The translations under genes were made by a program, and so were the position numbers. From assembly GCA_026388365.1 (NCBI GenBank), contig JAPLJW010000201.1, positions 1-6,220 on the forward strand: a stretch of DNA of 6,220 nt. Direction: 5' to 3'. Numbering within the stretch: position 1 is the stretch's first letter; each line of letters opens with the position of its first letter. Origin of the DNA: Deltaproteobacteria bacterium. GTDB taxonomy: Bacteria; Desulfobacterota; Syntrophia; Syntrophales; UBA5619. Positions 1-5,918 of the stretch are shown in pieces. The notes beneath the pieces were generated by a model. That model was given only the letters and a program-made list of their open reading frames with translations. It searched no databases and was not told the DNA's origin.

Positions 1-687
1 GCCTATTGCGATCAGGTGAAGACCCCCTGCCTTTCCGCGCTGCTGCAGTCATTTTTCCAGGACGAAAAGATCGCCGGGCTGTTCCGGAGGGCGCCGGCGG
101 CCAAAGGATTTCATCATGTCTATATCGGCGGTCTTCTGGAACACACCCTTTCCGTCGTTCGACTCCTCGACCGGGCGGCGGGCCATTATGCGGGGGTCAA
201 CCGGGATCTCCTGATCGCCGGCGGGATCCTCCACGATATCGGGAAGATCTACGAATTCTCCTTTGAGCGGATCGTGGAATACAGCGATCCGGGTCGTCTG
301 GTCGGCCACATCGTCATGGGCGTGGAGATGGTCGACGCGAAGATCGCGGCAATCCCCGATTTTCCGGAGCAGACGGCCATGGAGCTCCGCCACCTCATGC
401 TCAGCCATCACGGCGTCCTCGAATTCGGTTCGCCCAAGCGTCCCAAGACGCTGGAGGCGCTGATCGTCCACTGCATAGACGACCTCGACGCCAAGGTGAA
501 CGCCTTCCAGGAGACCATCCGGGAGGCCCGGGGCGGGGAGTCGGACTGGACGCCCTATCACCGGCTGTTCGACCGGTACATCTACAAGGGCCGGAAACAG
601 AGCGACGGAGACGCGGAGAAGCCGGATGTCGGGGACATGATGCCGCGTGTCCCCAGCCCTGCCCCGGGCGGGGTCGCCGGGATCTGA
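1..687 (+). CDS. YhaM-like HD-domain 3'-5' exoribonuclease, C-terminal part (5' end outside window)
   Basis: The frame is open from base 1 and ends at TGA 685-687, giving 228 visible residues; the true start lies upstream. An HD phosphohydrolase domain is clear (residues counted from base 1): His48 in GGLLEHTLSV, the His78-Asp79 doublet in GGILHDIGK, His103 in GHIVMG, His136-His137 in LSHHG, and Asp160-Asp161 in HCIDDLDAK. These are the metal-binding positions of HD enzymes. The pattern LSHHG, then EFGSPK, then a late IDDLDAK is typical of YhaM/CBF1-type 3'-5' exoribonucleases, which trim RNA in the cytoplasm. YhaM is about 314 aa with an N-terminal OB fold, so roughly 100 residues, including any OB domain, are probably missing here. 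The last 30 residues are a low-complexity Asp/Pro/Gly-rich tail without a recognisable motif. The HD family is certain; the RNase activity is inferred from family resemblance. Confidence 0.85.
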   Translation, partial: AYCDQVKTPCLSALLQSFFQDEKIAGLFRRAPAAKGFHHVYIGGLLEHTLSVVRLLDRAAGHYAGVNRDLLIAGGILHDIGKIYEFSFERIVEYSDPGRLVGHIVMGVEMVDAKIAAIPDFPEQTAMELRHLMLSHHGVLEFGSPKRPKTLEALIVHCIDDLDAKVNAFQETIREARGGESDWTPYHRLFDRYIYKGRKQSDGDAEKPDVGDMMPRVPSPAPGGVAGI

Positions 688-701
688 AAATCCCTTTTCA
701 G
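684..701. terminator. Inverted repeat spanning both convergent stop codons, possible weak bidirectional terminator
   Basis: CTGAAAA (684-690) and TTTTCAG (695-701) are perfect 7-bp inverted repeats around a TCCC loop. The left arm contains the TGA of the HD gene and the right arm contains the complement of the TGA of the opposite gene. Only 10 bp separate the two genes. The A-run and T-run lie inside the stem rather than after a GC-rich stem, so this is not a classical intrinsic terminator. A termination role is inferred from the convergent arrangement only. Confidence 0.3.
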
Positions 702-1846
702 TAGCGGAAGACGGCTGCCAGATCGCCCGTGTCCGGCATCTTTTCCGGAGGCAATATAAACACCGTTCCTCCATTCAGGAAGGTCTGGATGGCCGCCACC
801 TCCAGAAGATCTTCGCTCGCGGCTCCCATCTTTTCATGCCGTTCGACGGCGCCGCTTTCCTCGTGGAAGGTTCCCCACTGCTGGCGGTCCGAGGCGACAA
901 AGAGGATGCCGACCCGTCCGTGGACGGCGGCGGGGACGATCTCCCGGAGATCGGCGGAGGTCAGGCCGGTTCCCGAGGATTGACGGTACTGCGCGACGGC
1001 GTCTTGCTCGGTCTTCTGAAAATAGGGGCCGACGATCTTCTGGGCCGACCGGTGAAGCGTTTCCGCACTGATTCCCCGGGGATTCCCCGGGATCCCCTCT
1101 TCGATCAGCCGCGGATAGGTGTTGACCTCGCGATAAATGGGAAAGAGATATTCCACGCCGGCGAGGATGAGGGGCGTCCTTTCGTCCCGGAGCAGGTCGT
1201 GGAGGCCCCGGTCGATCAGGCGGAAGTACTTCAGAAGATTCTCCTTGGTATCGTCGATCTCCGCGCCATGTCCTGAAACAATGGCCGAATGGTCGCCGCC
1301 TCCCGCCATGCCGGCCCGAAAGCGAACCTGTTTCCCGGATTCATCGTACCGAAGCGCCTCGGCAAGGCTCTCGGGAACCGATTCCAGCTCGATTTCCTGA
1401 ATGTTCTGCCCTGTTCCTTCGAGAAGCCGGATCTCCTTTTGGCTGAGGGCGAGGATATAGAACCGTTTATCGCTGCCGAGGAGCGGCAGGAGCGGCTTGA
1501 TGTGAAAATAATCGGCAACCGTGATCAGTTCGGCAAAGGTTTCGGGAAGGCAGAAGGAGCGGAAAAAATCCGCGGAAAGGAAGAGCGCCAGACCATCGCT
1601 CTGCTTCCGCCAGAAGAGAACATTGCCCAGCAGCGCCTGCGCGGGCTCCAGGAGGGTCTTGATCTCCTGGGGTCGCAGACCGCCGGCCAGCAGTTTTTCC
1701 TCCGCCATACGCAGGAGATTTCTGAACCGGATCTGGTTCTGCTGGCTCTCTGCGCCGGTGCGGAAGGTCGGCATGAAAATAGAAATGCACAGTCCCTGAT
1801 GTTTTCCCATCACCGTCTTTAATTCATCCCGTGATAATGCAATCAT
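698..1846 (-). CDS. baeRF-family protein (bacterial archaeo-eukaryotic release factor-like, baeRF3/baeRF7 type)
   Basis: A complete 382-aa cytoplasmic protein of unknown function. It starts at ATG (complement of 1844-1846) with an AGGGAG ribosome site at 1855-1860, 8 nt away, and ends at TGA (698-700). Family-like segments run in order: an N-terminal LSRDELKTVMGKHQGLCISI followed by FMPTFRTG, a central FHIKPLLPLL...RFYILALSQKEIRLLEGTG, then ALRYDESGKQ, LLKYFRLIDRGLHDLLRDE, PLILAGVEYLFPIYRE and a C-terminal VQTFLNGGTV-like stretch (AIQTFLNGGTVFILP) ending in AVFRY. This layout matches proteins annotated as baeRF3/baeRF7, distant relatives of eRF1/Pelota predicted to act on ribosomes or RNA. 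I see no GGQ peptidyl-hydrolysis motif, signal peptide or membrane segment. It stands alone, convergent with the HD gene and divergent from the EF-P modification cluster. The family assignment is from recalled resemblance; any ribosome role is inference. Confidence 0.8.
   Translation of the reverse strand: MIALSRDELKTVMGKHQGLCISIFMPTFRTGAESQQNQIRFRNLLRMAEEKLLAGGLRPQEIKTLLEPAQALLGNVLFWRKQSDGLALFLSADFFRSFCLPETFAELITVADYFHIKPLLPLLGSDKRFYILALSQKEIRLLEGTGQNIQEIELESVPESLAEALRYDESGKQVRFRAGMAGGGDHSAIVSGHGAEIDDTKENLLKYFRLIDRGLHDLLRDERTPLILAGVEYLFPIYREVNTYPRLIEEGIPGNPRGISAETLHRSAQKIVGPYFQKTEQDAVAQYRQSSGTGLTSADLREIVPAAVHGRVGILFVASDRQQWGTFHEESGAVERHEKMGAASEDLLEVAAIQTFLNGGTVFILPPEKMPDTGDLAAVFRY
1070..1091. 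repeat. 11-bp tandem direct duplication inside the baeRF-like gene
   Basis: GATTCCCCGGG occurs twice back to back (1070-1080 and 1081-1091), followed by a partial third copy, GATCCCC (1092-1098). It lies in the segment encoding EEGIPGNPRGIS. Eleven is not a multiple of three, yet the frame stays open and family-like on both sides, so it is not a recent slippage lesion. Confidence 0.6.
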
Positions 1847-1980
1847 TGGGTCTTCTCCCTTCTCATGGGTGAACCCTCCTGACGGAGGGTATGCAGAAGA
1901 TCAACCGGACGGGTCCTCCAAGGGTGAATCTACCCCCCTTCTCCGGAGAGCCGGCCGGAAAGGACCAAAATCCCGTCCGA
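1847..1980 (-). promoter_or_regulatory. Structured 5' leader candidate of the baeRF-like gene
   Basis: Read on the minus strand, this stretch just upstream of the baeRF-like start is rich in inverted repeats. CGGACGGG (1906-1913) pairs perfectly with CCCGTCCG (1972-1979). This stem continues inward as TCCT (1914-1917) with AGGA (1961-1964) after a bulge. Inside it are GGGT/ACCC (1922-1925/1932-1935) and the palindromes CTCCGGAG (1941-1948) and CCGGCCGG (1951-1958). A separate perfect hairpin, ACCCTCC-TGAC-GGAGGGT (1873-1890), lies 12 nt from the AGGGAG ribosome site. I recognise no known riboswitch class. A regulatory role is inference from position and pairing. Confidence 0.35.
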
Positions 1981-1986
1981 TGAAAA

Positions 1987-2014
1987 GATATAAAATCTGC
2001 CGGGACAAAGCAAA
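1987..2014 (-). promoter_or_regulatory. Weak sigma70-like promoter candidate for the baeRF-like gene
   Basis: On the minus strand TTTGCT (complement of 2009-2014) and TATATC (complement of 1987-1992) are separated by 16 bp. The -10 box matches TATAAT at 4 of 6 positions and the -35 box is poor. Initiation about 7 bp downstream would fall near 1980, just where the outer stem of the structured leader begins. That agreement is the main support. The rest of the divergent gap, about 2015-2210, shows no convincing promoter for the plus-strand cluster and no supported gene. Confidence 0.2.
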
Positions 2015-2210
2015 TCATTTCTTGCCCGCGCCAACGGCAAATGGTAGGGAGCTCCAGTCGGCAGATTCGTGATATTCCTTTTTGCACGGGGCTTTGAACT
2101 GTGATAGAAGCCGCCCTTTTGATCATCAATTCCCCGCTTTCCTTTTCCCGGCGCCGTCGGAGAAGGGGAAGAGGGTTTGAAGGATCCGGGATTTCTTGAG
2201 AGCAGTTCCG

Positions 2211-2220
2211 GGGGGAAGGT
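2211..2220 (+). promoter_or_regulatory. Ribosome binding site that decides the aminomutase start
   Basis: GGGGGAAGGT ends 8 nt before ATG 2229-2231. The frame can be extended upstream to TTG 2196, but that codon lacks a well-placed Shine-Dalgarno sequence and adds 11 residues without family resemblance. ATG 2229 is therefore preferred. Confidence 0.65.
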
Positions 2221-2228
2221 GCATCTTG

Positions 2229-3260
2229 ATGACATTCGGCAAAGAGTCCGACAGGGATCTCAGAAGCGAGACGCCCGTTGGGGAGTGGAACGATTGGAAA
2301 TGGCAGTTCCGGAACCGCGTCCGCTCCCTGAGGCATCTGGCTTCGGTGCTGAACCGGTCCGTCGCTTCACTCGCCCCGTATGGGCTCGTGCTCCGGACCT
2401 ACCCTATCGCGATCACGCCCTATTATCTGTCGCTTCTGGATCCCGCCGATGAAAACGACCCCCTGCGCCGGCAGTGCTTTCCCGACCCCCGGGAACTCAA
2501 TTTCTCTCTGGGAGGGGTGGAAGATCCTCTCGATGAGGCGAAGAACATGCCCGTTCCGGGACTGATCCACCGCTATCCCGACCGCTGTCTCGCTATCGTC
2601 ACGGGAACCTGCGCCGTTTACTGCCGGCATTGCAACCGCAAGCGGATGTGGCGCGCAAAACAGCCGGGGCGGATACGGGAAAGGCTTCAGGATATGGTGG
2701 ATTACGTGGCCCGGACGCCGGCTCTCCGGGAGGTGATCGTCTCCGGCGGGGATCCCCTGCTGATCTCCGAAAGGCTCCTGGACTGGTTTTTAGGGTCCCT
2801 GCGCGCGATTCCCCATGTGGAGGTCCTCCGCATCGGGAGCCGGGTGCCGGTCACGCTGCCGATGCGGATCACGCCGGAACTTTGCATGATGCTGAAAAAG
2901 CACCGGCCCCTCTGGTTCAATACACAGTTCAATCATGCCCTTGAGATTACGGAAGAATCGGCAAGGGCGTGCGAGATGCTGCTTGCGGCCGGGATTCCCG
3001 TCGGAAACCAGTCGGTCCTGCTGCGGGGGGTAAACGATGACTATGAAGCGATGCGGGACCTGCTTTACGGCCTGGAGCGGATCTCGGTCCGTCCCTACTA
3101 TCTGTTTCAGTGCGATCCGGTCCGGGGGACGGACCATTTCCGGGCAGAGATCTGGACCGGCATGCGGCCGGGGAAAGATTCCCCTCCAGCCTTTCTCCGT
3201 TTTGCCGGGGATGGGACAGGGGGCAAACATTCTTTTGACAACATAAAACAAATGGATTAA
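2229..3260 (+). CDS. epmB: KamA/EpmB-family radical SAM lysine 2,3-aminomutase, C-terminus apparently frameshifted
   Basis: The frame gives 343 aa. The family converts L-lysine to beta-lysine using a 4Fe-4S cluster, SAM and PLP; in the EF-P pathway this product is placed on elongation factor P. Visible in order: the N-terminal EWNDWKWQFRNRV; the radical SAM motif CAVYCRHCNRKR (C-x3-C-x2-C, Cys128, Cys132, Cys135); VSGGDPLL (about 171-178); NQSVLLRGVND, with Asp270 corresponding to a lysine-binding Asp of clostridial aminomutase; and FQCDPVRGTDHFR, with Asp296 as the second. Up to about residue 312 the protein is family-like. After that the reading frame yields an unfamiliar 31-residue tail with no PLP-lysine motif of the PGGGGK type, which instead appears in another frame (see next entry). 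The product is therefore probably inactive unless this is an assembly error. It lies 107 nt upstream of efp with epmA next, which supports an EpmB role over lysine catabolism. Confidence 0.82.
   Translation: MTFGKESDRDLRSETPVGEWNDWKWQFRNRVRSLRHLASVLNRSVASLAPYGLVLRTYPIAITPYYLSLLDPADENDPLRRQCFPDPRELNFSLGGVEDPLDEAKNMPVPGLIHRYPDRCLAIVTGTCAVYCRHCNRKRMWRAKQPGRIRERLQDMVDYVARTPALREVIVSGGDPLLISERLLDWFLGSLRAIPHVEVLRIGSRVPVTLPMRITPELCMMLKKHRPLWFNTQFNHALEITEESARACEMLLAAGIPVGNQSVLLRGVNDDYEAMRDLLYGLERISVRPYYLFQCDPVRGTDHFRAEIWTGMRPGKDSPPAFLRFAGDGTGGKHSFDNIKQMD
3165..3246 (+). pseudogene. Out-of-frame remnant of the aminomutase C-terminus carrying the PLP-lysine motif
   Basis: In the +1-shifted frame, bases 3166-3192 read GRGKIPLQP, followed by FSVLPG and on to TAA 3244-3246. 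KamA proteins carry PGGGGK-I-x-L-Q-P-N-Y-V-L at this point, and the lysine (here codon 3175-3177) holds PLP. In intact relatives about 35 residues separate the HFR motif from that lysine. Here the remnant follows HFR after only about 11 codons, so roughly 24 codons, about 71 bp, appear lost near base 3165. The motif match is seen directly; the size of the loss is an estimate from remembered family spacing. Confidence 0.6.
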
Positions 3261-3367
3261 GAAATACGGCAGGATGTGCGAGGCCAGGCCCTCCGCCCGT
3301 CCGGGGAAGGAAAAAGAAGGCGCAGCGGTGTCCGGACAAAGAGATCCCATAAGGAGAATAAAATCCC

Positions 3368-3931
3368 ATGTACACAGCCAGTGATCTGAGAAAAGGACTG
3401 CGGATCAAGATCGACAACGACCCCTACATCGTGACGGAATTCAATTTCGTCAAACCGGGAAAGGGCCAGGCCCTCTACCGCTGCAAGCTGAAGAACATGG
3501 TCAACGGGAACCAGTTCGAGCGGACGTTCCGTTCCGTGGATGTCTTTGAGGCGGCCGATCTGCAGGAAAAGAGGATGCAGTACCTTTATAAGGAAGAGGG
3601 GAAGTACTGCTTCATGGACAACGAGAGCTACGAACAGGTTTTCCTCAGTGAAGATCAGGTCGGCGAGGCGAAGAATTTTCTCCTTGACAACATCGAGGCG
3701 GAGGTCCTCCTGTTCGAGGACCGGCCGCTGGGGATCAGTCTGCCCAATTTCATCGACGTGATCGTGACCAAGGCCGATCCGTGGGCAAAGGGCGATTCCG
3801 TGTCGGGGAACACCAAACCGGTAACCGTCCAGACGGGATATCAGGTCCAGGTTCCCCCCTTCATCGAAGAAGGCGAAAAAATCCGGATCGATACACGCAG
3901 CGGCGAGTATCTCACCAGGGTCAAGGGATGA
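3368..3931 (+). CDS. efp: Elongation factor P
   Basis: The protein is 187 aa, the usual length (E. coli 188). EF-P enters the ribosomal E site and relieves stalling at consecutive prolines. The N-terminal KOW-like domain contains EFNFVKPGKGQALYRCKLKN, in which Lys32 of PGKGQ is equivalent to the E. coli Lys34 that EpmA/EpmB modify. Two OB-type domains follow, including the conserved LYKEEGKYCFMDNESYEQV and, at the C-terminus, IRIDTRSGEYLTRVKG, the EF-P signature region. AAGGAG (3351-3356) lies 11 nt before the ATG. The lysine in a PGKGQ loop and both neighbours indicate the beta-lysylation type rather than the rhamnosylated Arg type. The stop TGA leaves 44 bp before epmA, consistent with one transcript. 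Confidence 0.97.
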   Translation: MYTASDLRKGLRIKIDNDPYIVTEFNFVKPGKGQALYRCKLKNMVNGNQFERTFRSVDVFEAADLQEKRMQYLYKEEGKYCFMDNESYEQVFLSEDQVGEAKNFLLDNIEAEVLLFEDRPLGISLPNFIDVIVTKADPWAKGDSVSGNTKPVTVQTGYQVQVPPFIEEGEKIRIDTRSGEYLTRVKG

Positions 3932-3975
3932 CCCATTATTGAAACGGATGCGATTGATTCCGAGAGCAAGAAGGA

Positions 3976-4905
3976 ATGACCGTGGATGATTCCTGGAAGC
4001 TGACCGCCAAAGAGGATGCCCTTCGGCGGCGCGCCCGGATGATCCGGACCATCCGCCGGTTCTTTCAGGATCAGGATTTCCTCGAAGTTGAAACCCCCCT
4101 CCGGATTCCGGCGCCGGCGCCGGAATCCCATATCGATGCCGTCGCCTCGGGAGAGTGGTTCCTGCAAACCTCCCCGGAGCTGTGCATGAAGAGGCTCCTG
4201 GCGGCGGGTTATCCGCGGATCTTCCAGATCTGCAAATGTTTCCGGGCGGGGGAGAGGGGCGACCGCCACCTGCCGGAATTTACGATGCTCGAGTGGTATC
4301 GTGAAGGAACGGACTACCGCACCTTGATGGATGACTGCGAGGCTCTGATCACCCTTATTGCCCGCGAGTTCGATATCAACGGCATCTTTTCCCGGCAGGG
4401 ACGGAAGATCCGCCTGGGAATTCCCTGGGAGCGAATCACCGTCCGGGAGGCTTTCAGGCGGTACGCAACGATGACCGACGCCGAGGCCCTGGGGACGGAT
4501 CGTTTCGATGAGATCCTTGCCTGCGAGGTTGAACCTCATCTGGGCATGGAAAGCCCCGTTTTTCTGTACGAGTATCCGGCGGAACTCGGCGCCCTGGCGC
4601 GGTTAAAGGAAGGGGATCCGGGGATTGCCGAACGATTCGAACTCTATTGCGCCGGGCTGGAACTGGCCAACGCCTTTTCCGAGCTGACCGACGCCGAGGA
4701 GCAGCGGCGGCGTTTCGAGGAGGCCTTCCACGACCGCCGGCGGAACGGCAGTCCCCTCTATCCCATGCCGGAACGCTTTCTCGCCGCCCTCCCGCAAATG
4801 TCCCCCTCCGCCGGGATTGCCCTCGGCGTGGACCGTCTCGCCATGCTTCTCACCGACAAGGCCCGGATCGATGAGGTGGTCGCCTTTACGCCCGAATCCC
4901 TTTGA
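3976..4905 (+). CDS. epmA: EF-P lysine/beta-lysine ligase EpmA (GenX/PoxA/YjeA), class II aaRS-like
   Basis: A protein of 309 aa (E. coli EpmA 325). It adenylates (R)-beta-lysine or lysine and transfers it to the EF-P lysine. It resembles the catalytic core of class II lysyl-tRNA synthetase without an N-terminal anticodon-binding domain. Motif 1 is around FLEVETPLR (35-43). LQTSPELCMKRLL (63-75) follows, then motif 2, FQICKCFRAGERGDRHLPEF with FTMLEWY (83-108). Then come the FELYCAGLELANAFSELTDA block (221-240) and motif 3, GIALGVDRLAML (280-291) with Arg287. The start is uncertain: AAGGA (3971-3975) touches ATG 3976, which is too close, whereas GTG 3982 in the same frame has a 6-nt spacing and would give 307 aa. 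It follows efp by 44 bp. No key motif is missing. Confidence 0.95.
   Translation: MTVDDSWKLTAKEDALRRRARMIRTIRRFFQDQDFLEVETPLRIPAPAPESHIDAVASGEWFLQTSPELCMKRLLAAGYPRIFQICKCFRAGERGDRHLPEFTMLEWYREGTDYRTLMDDCEALITLIAREFDINGIFSRQGRKIRLGIPWERITVREAFRRYATMTDAEALGTDRFDEILACEVEPHLGMESPVFLYEYPAELGALARLKEGDPGIAERFELYCAGLELANAFSELTDAEEQRRRFEEAFHDRRRNGSPLYPMPERFLAALPQMSPSAGIALGVDRLAMLLTDKARIDEVVAFTPESL
4103..4128. repeat. Perfect 26-bp palindrome within epmA
   Basis: The half-site GGATTCCGGCGCC (4103-4115) is followed immediately by its exact reverse complement (4116-4128), with no spacer. It encodes the RIPAPAPES stretch just after motif 1 of EpmA. The core is a GGCGCC-type repeat. The sequence fact is direct; no function is assigned. 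Confidence 0.85.
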
Positions 4906-4950
4906 TTGCTCCGTATCGCCCATGTGCGGCGGGGGCCAGTGCATCGGTCC

Positions 4951-4979
4951 TTGACAAGTCCCGACTTTTCCTTTAGATG
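4951..4979 (+). promoter_or_regulatory. Sigma70-like promoter candidate upstream of tolQ
   Basis: A perfect -35 box TTGACA (4951-4956) is followed after 17 bp by TAGATG (4974-4979), which matches TATAAT at 3 of 6 positions. It sits in the 117-bp gap between epmA and tolQ, leaving a leader of about 35 to 40 nt before the tolQ start. This would separate the tol cluster from the EF-P cluster. The weak -10 limits confidence. No intrinsic terminator is evident after epmA. Confidence 0.45.
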
Positions 4980-5007
4980 TAATGCCGTCTTTCCCATCTT
5001 TGCTAAC

Positions 5008-5014
5008 AAAAGGA
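5008..5014 (+). promoter_or_regulatory. Strong ribosome binding site that sets a GTG start for tolQ
   Basis: AAAGGAG lies 8 nt before GTG 5023-5025. The frame is open further upstream to the epmA stop, but the upstream codons resemble no Tol protein. ATG 5050 is internal and lacks a comparable site. Confidence 0.75.
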
Positions 5015-5022
5015 GATTGAAC

Positions 5023-5775
5023 GTGAACGAAGCTTCGTCCGTCGCCGCGATGAATCTGGGGGGAAATTTTCATGGCAGTCTTTTCGACATGGTTATTCAC
5101 GCGGGATTTGTCGTGCAACTGGTCCTTCTGCTCCTTCTGCTCTTCTCCGTCGTCTCCTGGGCCATTATCCTGATGAAATATTTCAACATCCGGAAAGTTC
5201 GAAGAGAAAACATGCTCTTCTTGAATGCTTACATGAAAAGTACGAAACTGTCGGAGATTTTTCCCGAGGCGAAGAAGTTCCGGAATTCGACGCTGGCAGA
5301 GGTCTTCCGGGGCGGCTATACCGAACTCGTGAAGATCACCCGAGCGGTCCGCGGAACCTCCGTGGGTAAAGACGGCGCAGAGGCGGCCGGTACGGTCCTG
5401 GAGATCGGGGGGATCGACAATGTGGAGCGGGCGATGAACCGGGCCTGCGGGACGGAAACGACCAAACTGGAGGCAGCCCTCGGGTTTCTGGCGACCACGG
5501 GGAGCGCCAGCCCCTTCATCGGCCTGTTCGGGACCGTGTGGGGGATCATGGATACCTTCAAAGGGATCGGCGCCCGCGGTTCGGCGACCTTGGCCATCGT
5601 GGCGCCGGGGATTTCGGAGGCGCTCATCGCAACGGCGGCGGGCCTCGCGGCCGCCATCCCGGCCGTCATCTTCTACAACTACTATCTGAACCGGATCAAG
5701 GGCATGACCCTCGAGATGGACAATTTCGCCCTGGAGCTGTTGAACATCGTCGAACGGTTCTATGTGAAAAAATGA
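5023..5775 (+). CDS. tolQ: TolQ, proton channel subunit of the Tol-Pal system (MotA/TolQ/ExbB family)
   Basis: The protein is 250 aa from GTG 5023. TolQ forms the inner-membrane pentamer that, with TolR, uses the proton gradient to energise TolA and Pal during cell-envelope constriction. Three membrane segments are visible: about 27-50 (FVVQLVLLLLLLFSVVSW), about 152-177 and about 197-219. The signature GFLATTGSASPFIGLFGTVW followed by GIMDTF (154-179) and APGISEALIATAAGLAAAIP (194-213) carry the channel-lining Thr positions. The GTVWGIM form and the TolR-like partner downstream favour TolQ over ExbB. A soluble loop of about 100 residues lies between the first two helices. The stop TGA (5773-5775) shares its last base with a repeat element, so the C-terminus (NIVERFYVKK) may have been trimmed by insertion. 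Its ending is nevertheless normal for the family. Confidence 0.92.
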   Translation: MNEASSVAAMNLGGNFHGSLFDMVIHAGFVVQLVLLLLLLFSVVSWAIILMKYFNIRKVRRENMLFLNAYMKSTKLSEIFPEAKKFRNSTLAEVFRGGYTELVKITRAVRGTSVGKDGAEAAGTVLEIGGIDNVERAMNRACGTETTKLEAALGFLATTGSASPFIGLFGTVWGIMDTFKGIGARGSATLAIVAPGISEALIATAAGLAAAIPAVIFYNYYLNRIKGMTLEMDNFALELLNIVERFYVKK

Positions 5776-5918
5776 CGGCTACGCAAAAAGTCCATATGCT
5801 GCGTTGCGCTTCCTCCCTCCCCTGCTTTCGCAGGGGCAGGCTTATTGCGGCGTACGGCAAAGTACGCTTCACTCCTCAGGAGTCGCGCGCCTTGCCTCGG
5901 GAGCTTTTGCGAAGCCGT
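5775..5918. repeat. 144-bp palindromic MITE-like element between tolQ and tolR
   Basis: The ends are near-perfect 14-bp inverted repeats: ACGGCTACGCAAAA (5775-5788) and the complement of ACGGCTTCGCAAAA (5905-5918), 13 of 14 identical. A TG dinucleotide flanks each side (5773-5774 and 5919-5920), a possible 2-bp target duplication. Inside are three perfect hairpins: CCCCTGC-TTTC-GCAGGGG (5819-5836), GCGTAC-GGCAAA-GTACGC (5850-5867) and ACTCCT-C-AGGAGT (5871-5883). There is no transposase. It could be a non-autonomous mobile element or a dispersed intergenic palindrome of the REP/BIME kind. Copy number elsewhere cannot be seen here. It separates two genes that are normally adjacent. Confidence 0.7.

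Noticed and set aside
49..774. 241-codon open frame on the minus strand opposite the HD-domain gene
   Set aside because: It mirrors a gene with clear HD motifs, shows no recognisable family of its own, and overlaps the end of the convergent baeRF-like gene. It is a GC-rich shadow frame.
1873..1890. Perfect hairpin considered as an intrinsic terminator
   Set aside because: No T-run follows on either strand, and it lies just upstream of the baeRF-like start, where a leader structure is more plausible.
2082..2110. TTGCAC with a following ATAGAA considered as a promoter for the EF-P cluster
   Set aside because: The -10 match is only partial and the leader would be over 110 nt. The evidence is too weak to list.
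2196..2228. Upstream TTG start for the aminomutase
   Set aside because: No suitable ribosome site precedes it, while ATG 2229 has GGGGGAAGGT at 8 nt. The extra 11 residues are not family-like.
3150..3195. Programmed ribosomal frameshifting as an explanation for the aminomutase
   Set aside because: A +1 shift near 3165 would reach the PLP-lysine motif, but about 24 family residues before it would still be absent and no clear slippery site is seen. A deletion or assembly error fits better.
3841..4539. 232-codon open frame on the minus strand opposite efp and epmA
   Set aside because: Both plus-strand genes have strong, specific motifs throughout. The antisense frame has no domain-like pattern.
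4906..5022. N-terminal extension of TolQ back to the epmA stop
   Set aside because: The extension would contain the promoter candidate and ribosome site, and its residues do not resemble TolQ.
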